A stretch of 64,000 bases of DNA, from the NCBI GenBank assembly GCA_963817405.1, contig CAWFNW010000003.1, positions 496,001-560,000 on the forward strand, read 5' to 3'. Both the position numbers and the translations under genes were made by a program. Below are positions 40,983 to 49,719 of the stretch, piece after piece. This DNA is from CAWFNW01 sp963817405. Lineage in GTDB: Bacteria; Actinomycetota; Coriobacteriia; Anaerosomatales; Anaerosomataceae. The notes under the pieces are model-generated. The model worked only from the letters and a program-made list of their open reading frames with translations, did no database searches and was not told the origin of the DNA. Numbering within the stretch: the stretch's first letter is position 1; the number at the start of each line of letters is the position of its first letter.

Positions 40983-41356
40983 CCGACAAGACCGTCGCCG
41001 AGAAGGCGCGGATCAAGCCTGGAGCCACGATCGCCGTCCTCAACCCCGTCCCCGGAGTCGTCGAGTCACTCGGACTGCCCGAAGACGTCACGTTCGTGGG
41101 GCCAACCGAAGCACAGCTCGTGTTCCTGTTCGTGAGCACGCGTGCGGAACTCGAGCGGCTGATGCGACCGGCGGTCGACGGACTCGCTCCCGGCGCGGCC
41201 ATCTGGGTGTTCTACCGCAAGGGTTCGAAGGCTGCGGGGCTCGACATGAACCGGGACGACATCTGGGCGATCGCGGAGACGATCGACCTGCGGCCGCTCG
41301 GTCTCGTCGGCATCGATGACATGTGGTCCGCGTTCCGGCTCCGGCCTTCCCGGTAG
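40979..41356 (+). CDS. DUF3052-like protein
   Basis: A 125-residue soluble protein: IKPGATIAVLNPVPGVVESLGLPEDVTF, then VFLFVSTRAELERLMRPAVDGLAPGAAIWVFYRKGSKA and a C-terminal DDMWSAFRLRP. The order and the GA.IWV...KGSK and W.A.RL features resemble actinobacterial DUF3052 proteins, function unknown. Overlaps the ATPase gene stop (ATGA), so it is translationally coupled to it. Confidence 0.65.
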   Translation: MTDKTVAEKARIKPGATIAVLNPVPGVVESLGLPEDVTFVGPTEAQLVFLFVSTRAELERLMRPAVDGLAPGAAIWVFYRKGSKAAGLDMNRDDIWAIAETIDLRPLGLVGIDDMWSAFRLRPSR

Positions 41357-41418
41357 GCTCAGCGCGGCTGTGCTCGGCTCGGCGCGCGGACGGCAGGCTC
41401 GGCAGGAGGAGGTGTCGC

Positions 41419-42336
41419 ATGGCTCATGTTGCATGGCCCGCACTCCCGTACGAGGAGTGGGCGCCGACGAAGAAGACGCTGCAGATGTGCGCACAGATGC
41501 TCGGCAAGACGCGGCGGGCGCTCGCGCCGCCGCAGCCCGAGTGGTTGCATGCCTGTCTGTACCTCGACGCGCGCGGGTTCACGACCGGCGCCATGCCGTA
41601 CGGCGAGGTGGTCGCCACGACTGGGATCGACGTCTTCGACTCGGTTCTGTGGATAGCAGCCAGCGACGGCCATCGCGCCGTCGTGCCGATCGGGCCGAGC
41701 CGGTGCGTGGCCGAGGTCTGGAGCGATTACACGACGGCGCTGGTGGACCTTGGGGTTCAGGCGACGCTGTGGGACCGGCCGCAGGAGACCGCCGACACGA
41801 CGCCGCTCTCGGAGAACCGGCACAACTGCGTCATCGAGCCGGATCACGCGCAGCGGTTCCACCGCGTGCTCTGCAGTATCGACGGCGTGTTCGAGGAGTT
41901 CCGCTCGGCATTCTTCGGCAGGAGCAGCATCCAGTTCTGGTGGGGGGCGTTCGACTTCGCCGTGCTGCTCTTCACGGGAAACCAGCTTCAGGCGCCGGAC
42001 GACCGGGGCTATATCATGCGCTACGACCTCGACGCCGAACACCTGAACGCGGGTTTCTGGCCGGGGGATGACAACGCGCCGGGCGCGAGCTTCTACGGGT
42101 ACCTCGTCCCGCGCCCGGATGGCTGCGAGGTCGCGCCGATGCAGCCGGCGTACGCGGGCTGGGTCGAAGCGATGGAGGAGTGGATCCTCCCGTACGACGC
42201 AGTGAGCGAGTGTGACGATCCGCGCGGTGCGCTCCTCGACTTCCTGCGTAGCGTGTACGGTGTGGCTGTCGCGCAAGGCGGTTGGGACGCGAAGGCCTTC
42301 GAGTACACCGCACCGCCCCCAAGAACTGCCGGCTGA
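41419..42336 (+). CDS. DUF5996 family protein
   Basis: A 305-residue soluble protein. The N-terminus WPALPYEEWAPTKKTLQMCAQMLGKTRRALAPPQPEWLHACLYLDARGFTTGAMPYG is characteristic of DUF5996; WWGAFDFAVLLFTG and a C-terminal helical part (AMEEWILPYDAV) follow. Function unknown. GGAGGAGG lies 7 bases before the ATG at 41419. It probably belongs to the same transcript as the ATPase and DUF3052-like genes. Confidence 0.88.
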   Translation: MAHVAWPALPYEEWAPTKKTLQMCAQMLGKTRRALAPPQPEWLHACLYLDARGFTTGAMPYGEVVATTGIDVFDSVLWIAASDGHRAVVPIGPSRCVAEVWSDYTTALVDLGVQATLWDRPQETADTTPLSENRHNCVIEPDHAQRFHRVLCSIDGVFEEFRSAFFGRSSIQFWWGAFDFAVLLFTGNQLQAPDDRGYIMRYDLDAEHLNAGFWPGDDNAPGASFYGYLVPRPDGCEVAPMQPAYAGWVEAMEEWILPYDAVSECDDPRGALLDFLRSVYGVAVAQGGWDAKAFEYTAPPPRTAG

Positions 42337-42364
42337 CGCCCGCTGAGAGTCACGACGACGCGAA

Positions 42365-42394
42365 GAAGGCCCGCCTCGAATGAGGCGGGCCTTC
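42365..42394. terminator. Bidirectional hairpin terminator
   Basis: A perfect 13-bp stem (GAAGGCCCGCCTC with GAGGCGGGCCTTC) and loop GAAT lies between convergent genes ending at 42336 (plus) and 42441 (minus). Confidence 0.85.
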
Positions 42395-42440
42395 GCGATT
42401 CGGCTCGAGCCGGGGGGTGCGTCGAGCCGAGGGGTGGGTT

Positions 42441-43031
42441 CTACGAGCCGAGCGTGCTGCGGGCGGAAACCACGAACGCGAGCTTCGGGCTGAGCGAGGT
42501 GGCGCGCTCGTAGGCTTCCTGGTCGCGACGGGCCTGCCAGAAGAGCACAGCCGCGGTCAGCATCGGACCGATGAGCGAGAAGGTGACGATCGTCCAGGCC
42601 ACGGGCGTGAACTGGTAAATGACGGCCCACGCGACGGCCGCGACTGCGCCGAGCGCCAAGATGGCAGCGGTGAGACGCTCCCAGTACCAGCCGACGACGA
42701 GCGTTGCGAGCGAGGCGCCAAGCGGGATGATCGCGGCGAGCGTGGCGTCGCCGACGCCGCTCTGGCTGAGCGAGTACAGCTCGGCAAAGGTGGCGAGCGA
42801 CCAGAAGCCGGCTCCGACGACCACGAATGCACGGGCGATACCGCGCTTGATGGCGATGCCAGTCGCGGCGTCCTTCGCCGGAGCGGTCGCCGTTACGGTT
42901 GCCGTCTCGGTCTTCCGGGACTGGACGATGTCGTAGGCCATGATGCCGAAGACGAGCGGTACACCAACGATCAGCGCCAACGTGCCGACGATGACTGCGA
43001 TGATCAGGGCTGCGGCGAACGCGAGTTCCAT
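42441..43031 (-). CDS. Multi-pass membrane protein, unknown
   Basis: A 196-residue protein with one N-terminal membrane segment (LAFAAALIIAVIVGTLALIVGVPLVFGIM), a Thr/Ala-rich loop (TETATVTATAPAKDAATG), then four further segments (ARAFVVVGAGFWSLATFAEL, ATLAAIIPLGASLATLVVGWYW, LTAAILALGAVAAVAWAVIY, PVAWTIVTFSLIGPMLTAAVLFW). I do not recognise a family. ATG 43031 with GGGAGG about 9 bases upstream. An octamer CCCTAACA lies about 105 bases upstream, shared with the regulatory region of the cytochrome operon. Confidence 0.7.
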   Translation of the reverse strand: MELAFAAALIIAVIVGTLALIVGVPLVFGIMAYDIVQSRKTETATVTATAPAKDAATGIAIKRGIARAFVVVGAGFWSLATFAELYSLSQSGVGDATLAAIIPLGASLATLVVGWYWERLTAAILALGAVAAVAWAVIYQFTPVAWTIVTFSLIGPMLTAAVLFWQARRDQEAYERATSLSPKLAFVVSARSTLGS

Positions 43032-43135
43032 GATTCTCAACCTCCCAGTACTCCGAGCGGGGGAGTCTTCCCGCGCTTCCATAACGGAGTGTCCCACCCT
43101 GAGCAGGGGCGCAGGTTCGCGGGCGGTTGCAGTCA

Positions 43136-43143
43136 TGTTAGGG
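43136..43143 (-). promoter_or_regulatory. CCCTAACA octamer upstream of the membrane protein gene
   Basis: Read on the minus strand this is CCCTAACA, identical to 45722-45729 in front of the response-regulator/cytochrome operon. A candidate additional binding site for that response regulator. Confidence 0.3.
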
Positions 43144-43206
43144 TTTCGTGAGCATTCGCGAGGGCTGGTCCGCATCTTCGAAGACCTACCGCAGGGCAGC
43201 GCGACC

Positions 43207-44964
43207 CTACGCGGCCGGCAACTCGAATCCGAACGTCGTGCCGGCGTCGAGTTCGGACTGCACGGAGATGATCGAGCCGTGCGCCTCCACGATCTCCTTG
43301 GCGATCGCCAGGCCGAGGCCGGTGCCGCTGCCCTCGCGCGCTGAGTCCGCTCGGTAGAAGCGCTCGAAGACGCGGTCGATCTCGTCGGGTCCGATGCCCG
43401 GCCCCTCGTCAGCGACCTCGAAGCGAACCATGCCCTCGTGCGGACGCGCGCGCAGGTGGATCGTCGTTCCCGCGGGTGAGTGCTTGAGCGCGTTGTCCGT
43501 GAAGCTGACAAGCACCTGCATGATGCGATCGCGGTCGGCCATCACGCTCACGCCGGCCGGCGCCTCGACGACCAGGGTGACGCCGGACTGGTCGGCGAGC
43601 GTTCGCATCAAGCCCGCGACTTCGTCAAGGAGCCCTGCCACCGGTTCGGGCGCTGGTTCAAGTCTGAGGTTGCCGGCCTCCAGCCGGGCGAGCGTCAGCA
43701 GATCCCCCACGAGGCGGCTCAACCGGTCGGCTTCCATCTGCATCGTGTGGATGAAGTCGTCCCGCACCCTCGGCACGTCCTTGGCGCCGTCCTCCAGGAG
43801 CTCCAGCATCCCTTTGAGCGCCGCGATAGGGGTGCGCATCTCGTGGCTTGCGTCGGCGACGAAGCGGCGTTGCGCCGCCTCCATCCGGTGCCGATCGGTG
43901 ACGTCCGAAAGCACCAGCACCGCGCCGTCCACCGCGCCGTCAGGCTCGAGGAGCGGCGTGCAGTGGATGAGCACGATGTGTTCGCCGAGCGAAACCGTGT
44001 CCGCCGTGCTCTCGCCGGCGAGCGCACGACGCACGGCGCCGATCACGACGGCGTCTGTCGTCAGGCTCTCGATAGGGGCGCCCGGCGCCGCCTGCGCGGT
44101 CGTGCCGAGCAACCGTGCTGCCTCCGGGTTGACGACGCGCGTTGTTCCCGCCGGATCGAACGCGAGCACGCCCTCGGCCATGGACTCCACGACCACTGCG
44201 ATTCGGCGACGGCTCTCCTCGACCTGGCCGAAGGCCTCGCCGAGCTTCTCGGCCATGACATTGAAGGACTCCGCGAGGTCTTGTATCTCATCAGGAACGA
44301 ACCCGGCGGTCAATCGCTGTTCGAAGTCACCGGCCGCCATCGCCGCGGCGGCAGCGGACATCTCCCGGATCCGTCTGCTCATGAGCTCGGAGAACCCGAA
44401 CCCGAGCAGGCCCGCAATCACGAGCGACGCCCAGAACGTCACCCAGAGCCGATCGCGTACCGACCTGAGAATCGCCGCGGGCTGGTCGGCGCTGCTGGCG
44501 GTGACGACGACCCCCTCGCGCGTGCCATCAGCGCCCTTGATCGGTTGCGATGCAATGACCCAGCCGTTCGCCTTGAGGTCGCTCGTCGCGTATGCGGTTT
44601 TCTCATCAAGTCCCCAGATCATGGCGGACTCGAGGGCGGCATCGGTCGGTGCGGCGTCGTACGCCGATTCCAGCAGGTCTCCCTCGGGCCCGTACACCCA
44701 GATGCCGCCACCGTAGATCGTACGGTACTCCGTGAGCACGCTGCGCACCGCCGCCGTGCCCCCGATTCCGATTGGCAGCGTCGGCTCAAGCCGCTGCGAG
44801 AGAGCCGAGGCGTTTCTGAGCTCGGTGGTCTCGGTCAGCCGCGTGAGCGTCGCCTTGAGCCCCGCCGACAGGGATCCCGAAAGAATCAGGATCGCGACGA
44901 CGATCACCACGATGAAGACCTCGGTCTGCCAAAGGCGGATCGAGCCTCGGCGGCGGGCAGGCAC
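43207..44964 (-). CDS. Sensor histidine kinase (sCACHE/PAS-like, HAMP, PAS, HisKA)
   Basis: A 585-residue membrane kinase. TM1 is at about 12-35; an extracytoplasmic sensor domain follows (TEYRTIYGGGIWVYGPEGDLLESAYD), then TM2 near 190-210, HAMP (RIREMSAAAAAMAAGDFEQRLTAGFVPDEIQDLAESFNVMAEKL), a PAS domain (VVESMAEGVLAFDPAGTTRVVNPEAARLLG), the phospho-His in FVADASHEMRTPIAALKGMLELL, and the ATPase domain (DNALKHSP, DEGPGIGPDEIDRVFERFYRAD, GTGLGLAIAKEIVEAHGG-like). PhoR-type layout. GTG start 44964, 6 bases after the regulator stop, so the pair is one operon. Confidence 0.92.
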   Translation of the reverse strand: MPARRRGSIRLWQTEVFIVVIVVAILILSGSLSAGLKATLTRLTETTELRNASALSQRLEPTLPIGIGGTAAVRSVLTEYRTIYGGGIWVYGPEGDLLESAYDAAPTDAALESAMIWGLDEKTAYATSDLKANGWVIASQPIKGADGTREGVVVTASSADQPAAILRSVRDRLWVTFWASLVIAGLLGFGFSELMSRRIREMSAAAAAMAAGDFEQRLTAGFVPDEIQDLAESFNVMAEKLGEAFGQVEESRRRIAVVVESMAEGVLAFDPAGTTRVVNPEAARLLGTTAQAAPGAPIESLTTDAVVIGAVRRALAGESTADTVSLGEHIVLIHCTPLLEPDGAVDGAVLVLSDVTDRHRMEAAQRRFVADASHEMRTPIAALKGMLELLEDGAKDVPRVRDDFIHTMQMEADRLSRLVGDLLTLARLEAGNLRLEPAPEPVAGLLDEVAGLMRTLADQSGVTLVVEAPAGVSVMADRDRIMQVLVSFTDNALKHSPAGTTIHLRARPHEGMVRFEVADEGPGIGPDEIDRVFERFYRADSAREGSGTGLGLAIAKEIVEAHGSIISVQSELDAGTTFGFELPAA

Positions 44965-44970
44965 GGGCGC

Positions 44971-45645
44971 CTACGGTTCTCTCAGGCGATAGCCGAAACC
45001 GCGCACCGTGAGCACGTAGTGCGGGTCCTTCTGATCCGCCTCGATCTTCTCGCGGATGTTGTGGACGTGGACGTCGACGGCCCGCTCGTCGCCGATCGGC
45101 GCCTCGTCCCAGATCGCCGAGAGGATGGCCTGTCGCGAAAACGCCTTCCCCGGGTGGCGTGCCATTAGGAGGAGGATCGCGTACTCGGACGTCGTGAGGT
45201 GCACCACCTGCCCGGCCATCTTGACCTGCCGCGACTCGGTGTCGATCTCAAGCTCATCGACCCTGATCTTCTCGGGCGGCGAGCCTTCCGCCCGCCTCAG
45301 AATGGCCTTGACCCTGCTGACCAGCTCGCGCGGCGAGAAGGGCTTGGTGACGTAGTCGTCTGCTCCGAACTCGAGACCCAAGACGCGATCCACCTCATCC
45401 CCCCGGGCTGAGAGCATGATGATCGGCACATCAGAGGTGGCGCGAAGGTCCTTTGCGATATCGAGTCCCGACTTGCCGGGCAGCATGACGTCGAGGATCA
45501 CGAGGTCTGGCCGGACCTGCTGGAACATGAACTCTGCGCCACCACCGTCTCGGGCGAGGTGGACCTCGTAGCCCGCCTCGGTGAGCGCGTAGTCCACGAT
45601 CTTGAGGATTGATTCCTCGTCATCGACCGCCAGGATCTTCTTCAC
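44971..45645 (-). CDS. OmpR/PhoB-family response regulator
   Basis: A 224-residue regulator: receiver domain with VDDEE at 8-11, phospho-acceptor Asp52 (LVILDVMLPGKSG), Lys in YVTKPFSPREL, and a C-terminal winged helix (VVHLTTSEYAILLLMARHPGKAFSRQAILSAIW, DVHVHNIREKIEADQKDPHYVLTVRGFGYRL). The GTG at 45645 starts just before the conserved KKILAVDD; AGGGAG lies 9 bases upstream. It is divergent from the multiheme cytochrome operon, whose control region contains repeated CTAACA hexamers, so that operon is its likely target. Confidence 0.93.
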   Translation of the reverse strand: MKKILAVDDEESILKIVDYALTEAGYEVHLARDGGGAEFMFQQVRPDLVILDVMLPGKSGLDIAKDLRATSDVPIIMLSARGDEVDRVLGLEFGADDYVTKPFSPRELVSRVKAILRRAEGSPPEKIRVDELEIDTESRQVKMAGQVVHLTTSEYAILLLMARHPGKAFSRQAILSAIWDEAPIGDERAVDVHVHNIREKIEADQKDPHYVLTVRGFGYRLREP

Positions 45646-45712
45646 GGGCGCGCACTCCCTCGCAACCGCAGTTCTCTCGCTACAAGCATAGCCCACGCCG
45701 ACCGATTGGCCG

Positions 45713-45774
45713 CTAACACAACCCTAACAGGACGCCAATGATGCGTGAATTGTCACGATTTGGGGGACTGTTAG
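45713..45774. promoter_or_regulatory. CTAACA repeats in the divergent control region
   Basis: CTAACA occurs at 45713-45718 and 45724-45729 (11-bp start-to-start spacing, as in OmpR/PhoB direct-repeat sites), and inverted (TGTTAG) at 45769-45774. They lie between the response-regulator gene and the cytochrome operon. Confidence 0.5.
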
Positions 45775-45814
45775 TGTCAGAACCACCGTAGTGACCCGCG
45801 GCGATGAAGGTGGT

Positions 45815-46537
45815 GTGAGCGCCATAGAAGCGATGAACTCGCACGAGGGGGTCGGTCACTCGAGACGTGCCCGCCGCGTGCCACACTTGATGACGGCCTT
45901 CACGGTGCTTCTCGTGCTCCTCGGTGCGTTCCTCGCGCTCACGTCGAGCGCGTTTGCCGGGCAGGCATCGTCCGGGGAGCTCGCGTTCTACCCCTGCGTG
46001 AGGTGCCATCCGGTGGTTCTTGGTCCCGACGGCAAGCCTACGAAGCCGCTTCCGATCGGGCTCGAGAAACATGAGATAACGCTCGAGAAGCACGACATTC
46101 TCGGTCAGGGTGACGAGGCGTGTCTCGCGTGTCACGACGTTCCGTCGAAGAACCCCGGGACGCTCCTCTTGCCTGATGGCACCTTCGTCGAGGTGAACGG
46201 GGACACGTCTCGCGTCTGTCAGCGGTGCCACTTCGAGAAGTACCAGCAGTTCAAGGCCGGCGTTCATGGCAAGAATCAGCCCAAGTGCACGTCGGCGGGT
46301 TGTCACGACGCGCACACCCCGTCCTGGATCTACGTCGCCGCCCTGCCCCCCTTCCAGGGGACGGGGATCGAAGTGAAGGCCGTGGGGGCCGGCCGAGAGC
46401 CGTTCAAGCCGCTGGCAGGTCCGCCCGTTCCGCCGCCGGTCGTCACTCCGCTCTGGTTCGCGATCATGGCGTCGATCGGGCTTCTGGCGTGCGCCGGTAT
46501 CATCGGTAGTCTCTTCTTGGGAAGGTCCAAGCGATGA
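45815..46537 (+). CDS. Membrane-anchored c-type cytochrome, 3-4 hemes
   Basis: About 240 residues. An N-terminal signal/anchor (TAFTVLLVLLGAFLALTSSAFA) is followed by an extracytoplasmic part with CVRCH, CLACH and CQRCH, plus the variant CTSAGCH (CX4CH), and a C-terminal membrane segment (PLWFAIMASIGLLACAGIIGSLF). First gene of the NrfD/cytochrome operon; probable electron-transfer subunit close to the quinol oxidase module. Start is uncertain: GTG 45815 (AAGGTG very close) or ATG 45833. The 3' end overlaps the ferredoxin gene by 4 bases. Confidence 0.88.
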   Translation: MSAIEAMNSHEGVGHSRRARRVPHLMTAFTVLLVLLGAFLALTSSAFAGQASSGELAFYPCVRCHPVVLGPDGKPTKPLPIGLEKHEITLEKHDILGQGDEACLACHDVPSKNPGTLLLPDGTFVEVNGDTSRVCQRCHFEKYQQFKAGVHGKNQPKCTSAGCHDAHTPSWIYVAALPPFQGTGIEVKAVGAGREPFKPLAGPPVPPPVVTPLWFAIMASIGLLACAGIIGSLFLGRSKR

Positions 46538-47439
46538 GCAAAGACAACAAGCTCGTCCGAGATGAGGAGAGGGCGCCGGAAGGGCTCACCCTCTCCCGGC
46601 GGAGCTTCATCGAGGGCATCGGTGCTACGGCGGGTCTGATTGCAGCCGGCGTCGTCCCTGCGCTGGTGTCATCGCTGCCGAAGGACGCCGAGGCCGCCGA
46701 GCATTCCACGGAGTTGACCGGCGACGCGGTGCTCGATCCCATCCTTGAAGCGGACCATGCCTACAACTACAGCAAGCCCGTCTACTACGCGGATCCGGCA
46801 GGCAAGCAGAAGTGGGCGATGGTCATCGACAGCAAGGCGTGCATCGGCTGCCGTCGCTGCGTCTACGCCTGCGTCAAGGAGAACAACATCGGCCGCGAGT
46901 CCGGCTTCACCTACATCGAGGTGCTCGAGATGGAGCCCGGCAAGATCGAGCTCGAGACCTCGAAGCTCCACTACGAGGAGGCCGGTCGCCCTGACCGCTG
47001 GTACATGCCGGTCCAGTGCATGCACTGTGCGAAGCCGCCATGCGTCTACGGCTGTCCGGTGAAAGCCACCTGGAAGGAGCCCGACGGCATCGTCGTCATC
47101 GACTACAACAAGTGCATCTCGTGCCGAAACTGCATGATCACGTGTCCCTACGATGCCCGCCACTTCAACTGGATTCGGCCGCAAGTCCCGAAGGACGAGG
47201 TCAATCCCGTGGTTCCGCTGGAAGAGAAGGCATTCGTGGTTGAGAAGTGCACCTTCTGCGTGCACCGCACGAGGAACGGCAAGACCACCGCGTGCGTGGA
47301 GGCCTGCCCGGTGGGGGCGCGGAAGTTCGGTGACCTCAACGACCCGGAGAGCGAGGTCTCGATCCTGCTCAAGACTCGACGCGTGTTCCGCCTCAAGGAA
47401 GAGGCAGGGACCGAGCCGATGATCTGGTATGTGGGGTGA
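46534..47439 (+). CDS. Tat-exported ferredoxin-type subunit (NrfC/PsrB/DsrO-like)
   Basis: A 301-residue Fe-S protein. A twin-arginine signal (LSRRSFIEGIGATAGLIAAG) is followed by four [4Fe-4S] motifs: CIGCRRCVYAC, CMHCAKPPCVYGC, CISCRNCMITC and CTFCVHR...CVEAC. This is the standard four-cluster electron-transfer subunit of complex iron-sulfur molybdoenzyme-type and Qrc/Cbc-type quinone complexes, and it pairs with the NrfD protein encoded next (4-base overlap). There is no catalytic molybdopterin subunit in the operon, so it probably relays electrons to the multiheme cytochromes on the outer face of the membrane. Confidence 0.93.
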   Translation: MSKDNKLVRDEERAPEGLTLSRRSFIEGIGATAGLIAAGVVPALVSSLPKDAEAAEHSTELTGDAVLDPILEADHAYNYSKPVYYADPAGKQKWAMVIDSKACIGCRRCVYACVKENNIGRESGFTYIEVLEMEPGKIELETSKLHYEEAGRPDRWYMPVQCMHCAKPPCVYGCPVKATWKEPDGIVVIDYNKCISCRNCMITCPYDARHFNWIRPQVPKDEVNPVVPLEEKAFVVEKCTFCVHRTRNGKTTACVEACPVGARKFGDLNDPESEVSILLKTRRVFRLKEEAGTEPMIWYVG

Positions 47440-48695
47440 GTGAGATGACCGCGACCCCAGTCGCGCGCCCAGGCGTGAAGCGCTTCATCGGCGTCGACTT
47501 CGATTTCGGTGCTCTTGGGAGTGCCGGTCGAGAGTACTGGTCCTTCGTTGCAGTACTCTTCATCCTCGCGGCCCTCGGCGTCACCGCATGGATCATCTTC
47601 CTGACCCAGGGCGCCGGTGTGATGGCCCAGCGCGACAACTTCACGTGGGGCCTGTGGTTCTCCAACTACATGTACTACGTCGGGTTGTCGGCCGGCGGTC
47701 TCATCGTATACGCGAGCGTGCACCTCTTCGGTGCCGAGCAGTTCCGACCCCTGGCGCGACTCGCGGTGCTTCAAGCGGGCGTGCTGGTGATGCTCGCGCT
47801 CCTAGGTGACCTGACCGACCTGATCCGGCCGTGGAGGACCTTCTGGTTCCTTGTGACGCCGAACCCCTCGGCCATCTTCGTCTACACGGGAAGCGCCGCA
47901 GCCATCTACATGGGAATCTGCTTCTTCGACCTCTGGGTCCTCATCACGGGCAAGGGCGGGGAGAAGCTCGCGCACAGGATGACGCTCATCGCGCTGCCGC
48001 TCGCGATCTACCTTCACACCACGACGGCGTTCGTGCTCGCGCTCAACAAGTCCCGTGAGCTGTGGAACTCGGCGGTCATGGTCCCGATCTTCCTGACGTC
48101 GGCGATCGCATCAGGTATCGCGCTCCTGCTCGTCGTCGCCTACCTCATGCAGCACTTCGGGGTCTTCAAGTTCAAGCCGAGCATGTTCCGCAGCCTGTCG
48201 ACCTTACTTGCGACCGTCATGATCACCGACTTGTTCCTGTTGGTCGTCGAGGTCATCACGGTGTTCTGGCCGACGTCGGCGAAGACCGGTCACGTCGATC
48301 GCATGGCGCTCTTCTTCACTGGGTCGTACGCGTGGATGTTCATCCCCGTCTTCGTCCTGGGCATTGGCGCCTTCGCGCTCTTGGCAGGGCGAAAGAACCG
48401 GCATCGGCCAGTGATCCAGATCACCGCGTCGCTCATGTACGTTGTCGCCATCTTCTTCAAGCGGTATACCCTCATGGGCATGGGCTTCGCCATCGGCCCG
48501 CTCGGCCAGTACCAGCCGCCCTACCTGCCGAGCTTCGTCGAGATCTTCTTCTGGCTTGGACTCCTTGCCATCGGGCTCCTGTTCATGACGATCGGGGCGA
48601 AGCTCCTGCCGCTCAGGGTGCCCGAGGAGGAGCTCGAGAGACACGCGCCCTCGCACGCAGTGGCTTCCGCGACACGCGCCTCCGAGGCAGGGTGA
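47436..48695 (+). CDS. NrfD/PsrC-family integral membrane quinol oxidoreductase
   Basis: A 419-residue membrane protein with about ten hydrophobic segments. NrfD-family features include FTWGLWFSNYMYYVGLSAGGLIVYASVHLFG, GDLTDLIRPWRTFWFLVTPNPSAIF, and LALPLAIYLHTTTAFVLALNKSRELWNSAVMVPIFLTSAIASGIALL (approximate). NrfD proteins lack heme and bind menaquinol within the membrane, passing electrons to the partner ferredoxin. The operon's cytochromes are the expected next carriers. Overlaps the ferredoxin gene by 4 bases. Confidence 0.93.
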   Translation: MSEMTATPVARPGVKRFIGVDFDFGALGSAGREYWSFVAVLFILAALGVTAWIIFLTQGAGVMAQRDNFTWGLWFSNYMYYVGLSAGGLIVYASVHLFGAEQFRPLARLAVLQAGVLVMLALLGDLTDLIRPWRTFWFLVTPNPSAIFVYTGSAAAIYMGICFFDLWVLITGKGGEKLAHRMTLIALPLAIYLHTTTAFVLALNKSRELWNSAVMVPIFLTSAIASGIALLLVVAYLMQHFGVFKFKPSMFRSLSTLLATVMITDLFLLVVEVITVFWPTSAKTGHVDRMALFFTGSYAWMFIPVFVLGIGAFALLAGRKNRHRPVIQITASLMYVVAIFFKRYTLMGMGFAIGPLGQYQPPYLPSFVEIFFWLGLLAIGLLFMTIGAKLLPLRVPEEELERHAPSHAVASATRASEAG

Positions 48696-48702
48696 GTACT
48701 CG

Positions 48703-49719
48703 GTGAGCGCGCGCCAGGCCTTGCCCGCGTTCGGGACGCGCACATTCCGCATTATCGGCATCATCGCGGTCCTCACGCTCGCCGCAATCGTCGTGGCCGT
48801 GATCCTCGCCCTGGTCGCGACGTCGACGCCGGAGTTTTACTCGCGCTACCACCTCTTGAATCGCCGCTACGTCAACTTGGAGGCGTCCGCACACGAGGGC
48901 ATCGGGTGCCGCTGGTGCCATGAGACGCAGCCTGTCGCCAACGGCCTCGCGCTCATCGCGGACTACTACACGAGCTTCTTCAACACGGGTGATACGCCGA
49001 CCTTCTTCAAGTTCGCACCGCCCCGCCGCGAAGCGTGCCTTGCGTGCCACGAGAACGACTGGAGCGCGGACGCCAAGCAGATCGAACGCATCCCCCATCC
49101 GGCCCACGTGCGGGTTGCCAGCGAGACTCGCGACTGCGTGGAGTGCCACAAGTGGACCGCTCACCTTGAGACGTACCTCGAGGATCACAAGGAGATGCCC
49201 TTCTCGGGCATCTGTGTCGCGTATGGCTGCCATGTGGGGACCAAGGCGACCGACCAGTGCTTCAACTGCCACCACGTCCTGCACGAATCGAGCGAGCAGT
49301 GGCGGACGGAGCATCCCAAGGTCGTCAAGGTCACGGGCGAGAACCCGTGTCTCGAGTCCTGCCACCAGGTAGCTCAATGCCAGCTCTGCCACACGACGGG
49401 GAAGCGTCCCGAGTTCTCCGGGCTCCCCATCGAGGTCGGCATGAAGGCGATAGAGAAGCTCCACGTGATGCCCGAGTGGACGGTGCGCTATCACGGCGAG
49501 GAGGCCCTCAAGGACAAGAGCCGGTGCCTGCGCTGCCATCAGACTCAGGGCGAGTGCGACGAGTGTCACCGGCAGCGCCCCGAGTTCCACGGCGCTACCG
49601 CCACCTGGATCGGCAGGCACGTGAAGTACGCGACCGGCCTCGACGATCCGCGGTGCCTGACGTGTCACGAGAAGTCGTGGTGCGAGGACTGCCATCAGCA
49701 GTTCAAGGAGATGGAGTAG
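48703..49719 (+). CDS. Membrane-anchored multiheme cytochrome c, 9 canonical + 2 variant heme sites
   Basis: A 338-residue protein with one N-terminal membrane anchor (IIGIIAVLTLAAIVVAVILALVA). Canonical CxxCH motifs: CRWCH, CLACH, CVECH, CFNCH, CQLCH, CLRCH, CDECH, CLTCH and CEDCH. Variants: CVAYGCH (CX4CH) and CLESCH (CX3CH). The N-terminal anchor plus first heme resembles the NapC/NirT plan. Starts 8 bases after nrfD. Probable acceptor of electrons from the NrfD/ferredoxin pair on the outer membrane face. Confidence 0.92.
   Translation: MSARQALPAFGTRTFRIIGIIAVLTLAAIVVAVILALVATSTPEFYSRYHLLNRRYVNLEASAHEGIGCRWCHETQPVANGLALIADYYTSFFNTGDTPTFFKFAPPRREACLACHENDWSADAKQIERIPHPAHVRVASETRDCVECHKWTAHLETYLEDHKEMPFSGICVAYGCHVGTKATDQCFNCHHVLHESSEQWRTEHPKVVKVTGENPCLESCHQVAQCQLCHTTGKRPEFSGLPIEVGMKAIEKLHVMPEWTVRYHGEEALKDKSRCLRCHQTQGECDECHRQRPEFHGATATWIGRHVKYATGLDDPRCLTCHEKSWCEDCHQQFKEME

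Noticed and set aside
43207..45168. Long plus-strand frames opposite the histidine kinase and regulator
   Set aside because: Low-complexity Arg/His/Ser-rich shadows; the minus-strand genes carry complete kinase and receiver motifs.
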